DNA of 64,000 nt, taken from contig NC_134415.1 in assembly GCF_030867145.1 (NCBI RefSeq), positions 67,919,300-67,983,299 on the forward strand, read 5' to 3'. Shown here piece by piece: positions 55,492-64,000 of this stretch (positions are counted from its first letter, which is position 1; each line of letters begins with the position of its first letter). The notes beneath the pieces were generated by a model that made no database searches, was not told where the DNA came from, and saw only the letters and a list, made by a program, of their open reading frames with translations. A program made the translations under genes and the position numbers. The stretch comes from Opisthocomus hoazin. Taxonomy: Eukaryota > Chordata > Aves > Opisthocomiformes > Opisthocomidae.

Positions 55492-58400
55492 GTAAATACA
55501 TACAGTGCAGAACAGCAGTTATGGGCTTAAATCGCTGCTTCCAAGATTAGTCACTGAACAGAGCTTTCTAATGGGAAGAGTGGTGATGGTTTGGAGTCGA
55601 TTCTGTCCAGAGGGAGGACAGACGAGAAGAGAAAAAAATTGACACCCACGGACATTGTAAAGGGAGGCTGGACAGACAGCTCTTGGGTCTGACACAGGTA
55701 AAAGGTGAACCTGCCCCAGAGTCCAGGTTTGGCTTAGGTGGTATCAGGAAGTTAATTCTCACCCAGGAAGTGCATGACTCTGATTAAGACTTTCATTTGT
55801 GTTTTAGCCAGTCTGTCTTAAAGAAAAGAAAAAAAATCAACAGGTCTATTCTCAAACTGACAATTATTTGACAACCTGCACTATTTATTTTTTTTAGTAA
55901 AAGAGACGTTAATATTAAATCATTATTAACCCATTAGCATATACTCTGTCTCTCAGAAATTTAGTGTGATGTGGAGAGCAACAGATAATATTTAATTAAC
56001 CAATAAAATCTATGATAATCTCTCTACAGTCTTGTTATAATCAGTAAAAAAATGAGTTGAGTAACCTTGGTTTTCCAGATCTCTGCTCATGTTTGAAAGT
56101 ACAAAGACACAGCAGGGAGAAGCATATGAGAGGAAAAGTATAAGAGGTACTTTTTAGGTGAAGAAATATTAGCAAAGAGGAATTGTTTTATAGTGTTTAA
56201 TCCAGCCAGATGTTTTGTGTAATCACCAAAATCTTTGGGATAGAATTTTTAATGGGACTATGTGAAACGAATTTAGAGGTGTACCCGAAACCAGAAACCT
56301 CACACTCCTCATTTATTTTGAAAAGTTAATGTATGCAGCTCTAAATTTTGTTGGTTTTTTTTTTTTTTTTAATTTGTCAGCTATGGTTTGTGTGCATTTA
56401 AAGTTAGAGAGATTTCTCTTCAGAATGTATGCTGTTTTCATACTCACTGTGTTTAATGATTTTGTCGTTAATTCAGGCCTACACATTACAACCATAACAC
56501 CTGTAGGTAAACTAAATGTGGCAGCTTTTAGTGCGGTGTGGAATGCCCAGGTTTAGCAGGTAGCAGCGAGTTGTGGGAAATAAGAGACACATTTTGGCTC
56601 CTGGTGCTACCCTGTTGGGGGTGCTTCTAGGTGTTGGTAGGAGCTGGGGAGTGAAGGGCAAAGAGGTGATGCCTCTCTGTTGTTCCTTAATGAGCCAATT
56701 AATTATGAAGATTTAGCCTGATCATGGGTAGTGACCTAACACTTAATTTACCCGTGCTGGTGTCTTGGGGCTTTGAGGCACTCTAGCTAGAGAGCAGCCC
56801 AGCAGAGCTGTCTGTTCTGCCTGTTCACAGACAATAGGACACGCCAGAGACATAAAAGCATTTGGTGTCAAGCCTGTTTCTGAGGTATCCTGTGCTCTGT
56901 GGCATACTTCGGACTAGCTGCCTGCTGGCTGTCCTCTTACGCGATTTAGCTTACATGCAGGAAATGCATGAATATTGAATATTGATTATATATTACTCAT
57001 TAATGCAAGGTCTTTGATGAAAGTTTTATAAACTACCTAGCCAACAGCAACACCATCTTGATGGCAGAGGGCAACAAGAAATCTGTTTTCACCTGTGAAA
57101 ATGAAACAAAACAACTTTTATTTACCTTTTTAATTTCATGTTTTCTGTCCTCCATCACAATGACCTACATAAATTCTGATCTTGATATCATTGTGATGCA
57201 AGAGGGACAGAGAAGTAGCTTGCAGATCCAGCTGGAAGCTTGTTACAGTGGGAGAATACCCACGCAGCATAAAGCCAGCATCACTGGCTCTAGGGCACAC
57301 AGTCCTGTTTGCATCCAGCGTAGATGGAGGGGCCGAGAGCAGGAAGGTTTGTGGGTTGAACCTGATGTTGTCCCCGAAATGCTGAGCCAGCAGGATGGGC
57401 TTCTAGGGAACACTGCTACCAGCACAAGTAAGAGGAGCTGGAAAACTCTTCTGTCTTGATCCAAAGCCAAGATCGCTTCAAGAAGAGGAAGGTGGAAATG
57501 TTCCAACTGTGCCTCCGCCGGTGCCAAGCATTCCCTCAGGGGCACGCAATGATCTGGCTGCTCTTAAACATTTGTTTAAAGTGTTTAACTTAGAGGAAAA
57601 ATTCTCCAAGTCGGGAACAACTGTTTTATCTTAACATACCTGATGAAGGTGGGAGAAAAGAGCATTGTGCTTATTTTATTGATGTTTATTGAAGCTGCTC
57701 TTGGGAGAAGAGCAACATGGCCATGTAAACACACCAGAAGTTGTGTATTTACCCTTCCTATGCACTGCTGTGTTTTTCTGAAAAGGTATCAAAGGCACTG
57801 ACTAGCTCTGAAAAGGGGAGTGTACGGCTCCGTTGTGTCTTCCGAAAATCGAAGCCCTCTGAAACTGCGGTATCAGTCAAAGTGGGGATACAAGCTCTCC
57901 AGCATTTCAGTATGTACATTTTCTGGAATTTGCTTTATTGCTTCAGCTTTTGGTCTTTAAAGTTTTATTTTTACCCATGTCTGTTTTCCACCCCTTTTCC
58001 CAAATGCTTGAAAATTATTTTTACATTGTAAAGTGGAAAATGCCTACAATTTAATTGATTGCTGTAAACAGTAACTGCATGAAGGCTTTTAGAAGTCTTT
58101 TTAATTCTCTTTCTATGCATTTTATGTACTTGTTTTGCATTTTTCTTCTCTTTTGTTGGGAGAGATACAAATTCTTCTTATGAGGTAAAATACACATTAA
58201 TCGCTGGAGCTGGAAGCAATGTGTGGCACCTGTGGATACAGAGGTGGAGCATTTCTGCCTTTCTGTTCTTGAAGCAGCCTGACCTTGGGTCAAGTTAGGG
58301 TAGTTTTGGAGCTCTCGTTTGCTGCCTTTAACCTATGTTTTAAATGCTCTGTTAATCTCAAACTAGTATAAATAAAGACTAACATGCTTTCAGCTATTCT

Positions 58401-59604
58401 TATGATGAGTTTGGACTCAAGTCGGTTGATGTTTTAAATGCCTTGCCGGAGGACAGAAAAATAAAATCAATGTTAAAAAAAAATTATTTTCCCAATCCTG
58501 TGCTCGGGGCACCAGCAGAATGATTTAGCTCTGTTTTCCACACTGGCAGGCTGGTTTCTGCAGACGCTGCCAAATTTCGAAATACCTTGACTCCAGTTCA
58601 TAAAAACTCCTTACTTCTCTTGGGAGAGAAAATTGGAGGGCAAGAGTTTTATTAGACCAGTTGGAAAAGCCGACAGGCTTTACAGCAAAGAGTCTCTCAT
58701 TTCTCTTGGTTGTGGTTGTTGTCTTTCCCCTTCTTTTACGAGCAGCTCTGTGAAAGCAGGCACTTAGCTGCAGTCGATCGTGCAGTGTCACGCTGGGAGC
58801 CGGTTCAGAGCAAGTGCCACAAGGGCATTCCTCAGCAGCGGCTTCTCTACGCGGTCGGTCGCATCTCCTCAGGTGCGGGGAAGAATTCATTCCCTTTCGC
58901 TTGCATTTAACTCAGTCCCAATTTTTTTACTTTTTGCCGAATATATCTGTTCTGGCGCTGATCTTCCTCACAGTGCAAAACCTTTTCACATACGTATCTT
59001 TAAGTGCAAGTACCATTTTAAAATGGTTACTTATACTTCATATATATCTTTACTAAGTTTAAACACATGCAATTATAATTCTGTCTGTCCAGCTTTCTGT
59101 CACACAGGGCACACACGGGGTATAAATGCTTTTTGCACAGGTTTAATAGCAGAATATTTTTGCAGTGATTGCTGTGTTGGACTCTTCACAGCATTACTCA
59201 CAGGTACTTGGTGCTGTGCTTGTGTGTAACGTATTTGCACACATTTCTTGCAGGACCAGAGGTCTTTACACAGGCAGTTTCAAATGTTTGTATATAATTA
59301 GACGAGGGGTATATGGTGCAGGAGCGTTTTTTAGGAAAGAGTTCTGTTTGAGGGAGAGAGTCATGTTGCTAATCTGGATGAAGCCCGGTGTCACTGTTGG
59401 CTCCAAGTGATTTTTAAGATTTATTTCTTACACAGCTTAATTAGCTCACTAGCTGAGGGCCAGCTTTCTTCTGGATAGTCACAGGTTGTTGTTTCAGCTG
59501 TGTCACGTTCTTCCTTTCCTTATAGTTCTGGGAATTGATGGGTGGAGTGTCTCCTACAGTGAATTGCACTGGTTTGTATCAAAAGATGTCTAGGTTTTTA
59601 GCAA

Positions 59605-59666
59605 GTTTTAAATACTTTATAGATCTTGTGCTTTTGTTTTAAATACTTTATAGATCTTGTGCTTTT
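59605..59666. repeat. Perfect tandem duplication, 31-nt unit
   Basis: Two exact copies (59,605-59,635 and 59,636-59,666), each beginning GTTTTAAATACTTTATAGAT. The lack of any mismatch points to a recent event. Confidence 0.95.
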
Positions 59667-61244
59667 TTTCTGAAGTTTTTGTGATATGAACAAAAAGGTG
59701 CCATTTTTTAATCAGTATTTTAGTATATGAACCATGCCGTGTATTAGTGTGAGGGAGCAACTGGCAAGCCCGTCTTCAGTAAAAGAGATTTTAAAAAGAA
59801 AAACATTTGCTGAATCTTTCTGTGCTTGGTGAGGTGACTGCCTTCCTGGAGAAAAGAAGTGGTGGGAGTGAGTTCAGCCAGGAGAAGACGGTAATCTGAT
59901 GTCGCCCTGTGCTCCTGCCAGCAGCGTTACTCCTGGGCCAAGGCTCAGATTTAGACTGCGTTTTCTTCATATGACTTTGGTCTCTTAACGATGCAAAAAA
60001 TTTCTGGTGGTCACCAAAGTCTCTTAATGTGAGTTTTGGGAATTGTACTGCTCTGCAGACAAAGTGCCTTTTCTAACTCCGCTAGGAAAGTTTTATTACA
60101 TTGGTATTGTTCTTATGGCTATAAATAGCAGCAAGCTGAAAAAGGTCGGGTTTGTCACAGTATTTGCAGATTAAGTGCGCAGCTCCACAAAAACGTTTGG
60201 ATGGGCTTTTTTAATGGAAAAACATCTCCTGGAGATTTGAAAGAAATAGGGCTGCTGTTCCCCCACTTGTACTAGCTTAAATGTAGCCAGCGTGACAGGG
60301 TGAGCAGGGACGCAGGGTGCGGTTCCATTGCTGGAAGGCAGGTTACCAGCACCCCCAGGTTTTGGTAAAGGGTCGCCAGGGCTTTGGGAATCAAGGCTTC
60401 AGAGCTGCTGGGAAGCAGCAGACGGACCCTTGAGCTTTGTGCAGAGATCATTCAATCCTATGGGAGATTTCAAGAACTTCAGTATTTTTTCCATTCCAGC
60501 TCTTGGCTCCAAAATGTCATTTTTCTCCACAAAAGAAAAAAAAAACCCGGGAGCAGTCTGGGGTTAGCTCCAGAGCCGTGGAATAGGGACGCCCTGGCCA
60601 CAGGCCCTGCTGGCACAGGACACTCGCACGCCAGGCTGTGCAGCGGCTGCCCACCCTTCCAAGGCCTCTTCAGCTCCCCAGAAGCACCAGGCTGTTTCCC
60701 ATGACAGTTACCACTTTTACCAGACCCACTCCAGCAAACCTCTGGCATGTCTTGTCTGAGATACTGCACTTTGTCCAAGTCACTAGATGGTCCTGCTGCC
60801 TTGGCTTTGGGTGAAATTACTGGAATGATCTCAGCTGACCCCAAGTTTGAGTTAGTTGGAGCCTGTTTTTCAGTTTTTCTGTCTGCGTCTGTTCCCTAGA
60901 AGAGGAGCAGGGAGCTGGATTGGGGGGCAGGAGGCGGGGGAAGCCCAGTTTTCTGTGTGACAAAGTGGGCAGCTCTTACTGACGACAGTCTCCACGGTGC
61001 ACACCTCCCTCTGGCTCCGCTTCCCTCGCGGCACCCGCACCCGGGCCGGCTGTGGAGCCCGACTTCTGCTTACCGTGCCGTACAGCGCACCACATCGTAC
61101 GGGACATCCCGCCGTCCTTCCCAACATAACAACATCCCATGTTGCCTACAGGCTTCTAAAACGTCCTCTGTACCGTCCTTACCAAACTGAAACACCACAG
61201 AGTGCTTTAAAGCATATATTTTCCTTTATTTGTACAAACACTTG

Positions 61245-61561
61245 CTCCTACAGGAAGGATGGAGAGGGACTTTTCACAAGGGTGTGTAGTGATAGGACAA
61301 GGGGGGATGGCTGTAAACTAAAAGATGGCAGATTTAGATTAGATATTAGGAAGAAATTCTTCACCATGAGGGCGGTGAAACACTGGCACAGGTTGCCCAG
61401 AGAAGCTGTGGATGCCCCCTCCCTGGCAGTGTTCAAGGCCAGGCTGGATAGAGCTCTGAGCAACCTGGTCTAGTGGAAGATGTCCCTGCTCATGGCAGGG
61501 GGTTGGAACCAGATGATCTTCAAGGTCCCTTCCAACCCCTACCGTTCTATGATTCTATGAC
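61245..61561 (+). mobile_element. CR1 retrotransposon, 3' end
   Basis: Plus strand, ORF2 C-terminus: SDRTRGDGCKLKDGRFRLDI, then HWHRLPREAVDAP and [11 protein letters not shown] before TAG. The GGGGGTTGGAACCAGATGAT block and two ATTCTATG 8-mers close the element. It belongs to the subfamily with the ATTCTATG tail, unlike the pieces at 11,660 and 40,333. Confidence 0.94.
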
Positions 61562-61904
61562 AATGCCCACTGTAGGAAGCACTCCTTGGACTCTGCTGCC
61601 CACTGCTGAGGTTGGAAGGCAGCCATCCTCCCACCAGATGTGCAATTCCTCCTGGTGTAATCCTACCAGACGTGTAGTTCTTCCCCAGGGTGACGCTGCT
61701 CTGCGAGCTTGTCATGTCCACGCGACTGAAGCTTTATCTCAGGGTTTCTGCTACGTAAGAATGCAATACACAGTCTTATCAGAAAATGAAGGTAAAAGCT
61801 GATTTTAAGAAACATCCCTCATTCCTTCTTGTCTGTGAAAGGACAAGAAAAATGCAAACTCTTGTAACTGCCCCAAGGATCCCTTTTCTCACTCGTGGTT
61901 TTAG
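61562..61904. other. Intergenic DNA; nothing recognised
   Basis: Short stretch between the last CR1 and the CpG-rich region upstream of MOXD1. No gene or repeat was recognised. Confidence 0.5.
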
Positions 61905-63142
61905 CAGGGGCGCGTCCCCCAGCTGAGCGCTGAGGTCACACCGGTGGCCTGTCGAGGGACCGCGCGCTCGCCCTTTCTCCCTGAATTGATCCACACCCGC
62001 TTGCACATGTCAGCAGCTTTTTAGCAGAGAATCCACTCCGCGTCTCACCGCTGTCTCTTCTGTCAGTCACCCGAGTTTGTGCCTCTGAAGTTACCGCGGT
62101 AATCGGAAGAAACGTCACACCAATCCGTTCCCTTAAAAACACTATTTTCATTTTACCTGTATCTAATTATTGTTTTTCTCTCCTTTCATACGATGTTTTA
62201 GGCGAAAGTCGTTTTTTGTGCTTATCACTTTTTAAGCATTTTCTTTTCTAGAAGTCTTTCTGTAGTTTGACGCGTTCTGCACGTCGCAGTCGGTGGCGAC
62301 GTCCTGGAAGCCCCGGTGATGCCTGTGGGACACTTCCATGCACAAGCCTAGGAAGGCGGCGTTACCGATTCCCCTCCCGTACCAGTCTGATCGCATTTCG
62401 TACAACCTATGCTCAATTTCTGCTCAGCGCCGGGCGCTTTCTCTTCCGTTTCAACGCGAGCAAAACCACAGTCCAAACGGCGCAACGTCATTTTCGAACT
62501 GATTTTGTGCTGCTTGGAGCTTTCCAGGTCCAGCACGGCTTTGCGTGCGGTCCGTTCCGATTGCGGGGGGGGGGGCCGTTCCCCCCGAAGCACGTCGCTG
62601 ACCTTCGCTCCCCCACCCGTCGGGGCGGGGAGGGGAGAGAGGGGGAAGCAGCGTCTCCCCGCGGGGTACCGGGGCCGGCACGGCCGGGCTGGCCGAGCCG
62701 CGGTGGCACCGGGGACGGGGTGCGGGTGGGGTGCCGGGCTGCGCTTTTGGAGCCGTCTGGGCGCAACCCACTCCGGGGGTCCCCGTTTCCCACTTAGGGA
62801 GCGGCGACCGCCCCCACGGCGGGGGCACGAAGCGAAGAAGCGGGGGAGACCGGGGAAGCGCTCGTTCGCCTCGGGGGCTTCCACCCGCGGCCGCCCCCAC
62901 TGGGGTCAGAGCTCCCGTGGGGCCGGGGGGGGTGTTAGGAGGATTCCCTCTGGCCGACGCGAAGGCCGGACGCCCCCCGGGAAGGAGCCCGGCAGGTGCC
63001 GGAGGAGCGGCGCGGCGGGGAAGCGGGGCTCGGCCCCGAGGGGCGGGGGACGCGGGGCGGGGAGCGGGCACCGCGGCTGCGGAGGGCGCGCTGCCCTGCC
63101 CCGGCGGGGCCGCCCCGCCGCGGGGGCGGGGTGACCGCTGCA

Positions 63143-63187
63143 CCCCCCCTCCCCTCCCCTCCCCTCCCGTCCCCTCCCCCCCCGTCT
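63143..63187. repeat. (CCCCT)n C-rich tract just upstream of MOXD1 start
   Basis: Four or more CCCCT/CTCCC units are followed by a C8 run. It is polypyrimidine on the + strand and may be part of the core promoter or 5' UTR. Confidence 0.85.
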
Positions 63188-63244
63188 CCGCGCGCGCCGG
63201 GGCACACGCAGAGGCACGGGCGGCCGGCGGCGCGCGGCGGGAGG

Positions 63245-63514
63245 ATGCGGCGGCCGCGGCCCTGGGCGCTGGTGCTGGGCGGGCTGCTCTGCGCCGCCGC
63301 CGCCGGGCCGCCCCCGCCGCGGTACCCGCACGGCGCGGTGCTGGACGGCGCGGGCGCCTACCGCCTGCGCTGGGGCCGCCGCGGCAGCGCCGTCGCCTTC
63401 CGCCTGGAGGTGCGCACCCGCGGCTACGTCGGCTTCGGGCTGTCGGCCGGCGGCGGCATGGCCTCGGCCGACATCGTGGTGGGCGGCGTGGAGCGGGGAC
63501 AGCCCTACCTGCAG
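63245..63514 (+). CDS. MOXD1: DBH-like monooxygenase 1, exon 1 (partial gene, runs off the window)
   Basis: MOXD1 belongs to the copper type II ascorbate-dependent monooxygenases (relatives of dopamine beta-hydroxylase). It is an ER-resident protein whose substrate is not well established (family knowledge). This exon gives the first 90 residues. Residues 1-20 form a signal peptide (basic MRRPRP, then ALVLGGLLCAAAA). The start of the DOMON domain follows, with the family signature YVGFGLSAGGGMASADIVVG near residues 61-80. The donor is CTGCAG|GTGAGG, phase 0. The frame is open upstream to another ATG at 62,996, but the signal peptide, a purine at -3 and family length favour 63,245. The catalytic domains lie in later exons outside the window. 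Same strand as STX7, about 24 kb downstream. Confidence 0.94.
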
Positions 63515-64000
63515 GTGAGGCCCGGCTGCTTCCCCCGCTCGCCTTTGTCCGCCCGCCTCCCCCCCGCTGCTGCTTCCTCGGGACGCCCCTCTTTCCCTGC
63601 CCCTCTTTCTTCCGCAGCCTCCTCGCCTCCCTCCCTGCCTCTTCCCCTCTTCCTTCCAGCTTTTTGGTTACCCCCGCTGTCCCGCCTTCCTCTCCCCCCC
63701 GCAGGAGCTGTTCCGTTGCGGTCCGCTCCCTGCCAGCCTTCCCCCCAGACTTCTGCGTGGGCTTCGGCAAAGGCGTCGGGTTTCCTCCCACTTCACCCAG
63801 AAGATGCAGCGGCCCGTTCCCCTCTCCCCGGGCGCTCGCTCCCTCCCTGCCAGCCCCCTGACCCGGCACCCGCGGCGGAGAGGGGTCCGACGGCAGCGTC
63901 CCTCCCAGCCAGCTGCCCGCGCCCTGCCAGCCAGGGGACGGAGCGCGTCCCCTTCACAGTCCCGCTGGCGTGATCCCGCCATCCCACCCGCTTCCCAGCC
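63515..64000 (+). other. MOXD1: Start of MOXD1 intron 1
   Basis: GT-starting intron, very rich in C and T (CCTCCC, CCTTCC). The open frames in it are compositional. No further exon was recognised before the window ends. Confidence 0.8.

Larger units (their letters stand above)
53801..61244. other. Intergenic DNA between STX7 and MOXD1, second part
   Basis: Unique-looking sequence with a (TG)n/(TA)n microsatellite (54,640-54,695), an exon-like stretch (55,287-55,491), a T-run (56,350-56,369), a 31-nt tandem duplication (59,605-59,666) and CpG-rich patches near 58,760-58,870 and 60,970-61,130. Long overlapping frames at 57,058-57,545 on both strands match nothing I know. Confidence 0.5.
61905..63530 (+). 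promoter_or_regulatory. MOXD1: CpG-rich region and MOXD1 promoter island
   Basis: CpG density rises from about 61,905 and becomes extreme from about 62,550 to the end of MOXD1 exon 1. There is no clear TATA box. A C-rich tract with CTCCC units lies at 63,143-63,187, about 60-100 nt before the start codon. Its complementary strand could form a G-quadruplex. Very long open frames here on both strands (up to 472 codons) reflect GC content only. Confidence 0.78.

Noticed and set aside
57058-57545. Two opposite open frames of 100-133 codons
   Set aside because: No recognisable domain, no splice context and no bias I could see. Chance overlap is the simplest reading.
58525-58890. 121-codon minus-strand frame in a CpG-enriched patch
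   Set aside because: Basic, mixed composition with no domain; probably compositional.
62451-63869. 472-codon minus-strand open frame over the MOXD1 island
   Set aside because: It is Arg/Pro/Gly/Ala-rich and antisense to a real exon. GC-rich DNA has few stop codons, so long frames are expected.

Overview
The window is vertebrate nuclear DNA, almost certainly from a bird. It carries five 3'-end pieces of CR1 retrotransposons with the avian 8-mer tails (ATTCTATG or ATTCTGTG), two copies of an avian-type endogenous retrovirus LTR, small introns, and CpG-island promoters in AT-rich flanks. The gene order STX7 then MOXD1, head to tail on the + strand, matches the tetrapod neighbourhood on human 6q23 (from memory). 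I cannot name the species.

Layout. 1-4,100 is intergenic, opening with a CR1 tail. 4,110-5,260 is a CpG island, the likely STX7 promoter and non-coding first exon. Nine coding exons between 11,468 and 37,536 join without a frame break into a 257-residue syntaxin-7, with a 3' UTR and a good poly(A) signal near 38,854. The introns hold two CR1 pieces and one solo LTR. 38,880-61,900 is a long intergenic region with two more CR1 pieces, a decayed retroviral pol fragment next to an LTR, small tandem duplications, possible regulatory elements and two exon-like stretches that I could not assign. 61,900-63,530 is a second CpG island holding MOXD1 exon 1 (63,245-63,514), which encodes a signal peptide and the start of a DOMON domain. 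The rest of MOXD1 lies beyond the window.

The two genes are neighbours, but I know of no shared pathway. STX7 is a Qa-SNARE for late endosome and lysosome fusion. MOXD1 is a DBH-like copper monooxygenase family member of the endoplasmic reticulum. I found no CRISPR array, operon, tRNA or rRNA gene.

I see no convincing undescribed system. The best leads are: (1) a TATA box, strong-context ATG and consensus splice donor at 43,423-43,617 that looks like the first exon of an unannotated transcript; (2) a 205-nt exon-like open stretch at 55,287-55,491; (3) a rearranged retroviral relic at 52,013-53,800 whose pol piece runs opposite to its LTR and carries an internal duplicated motif.
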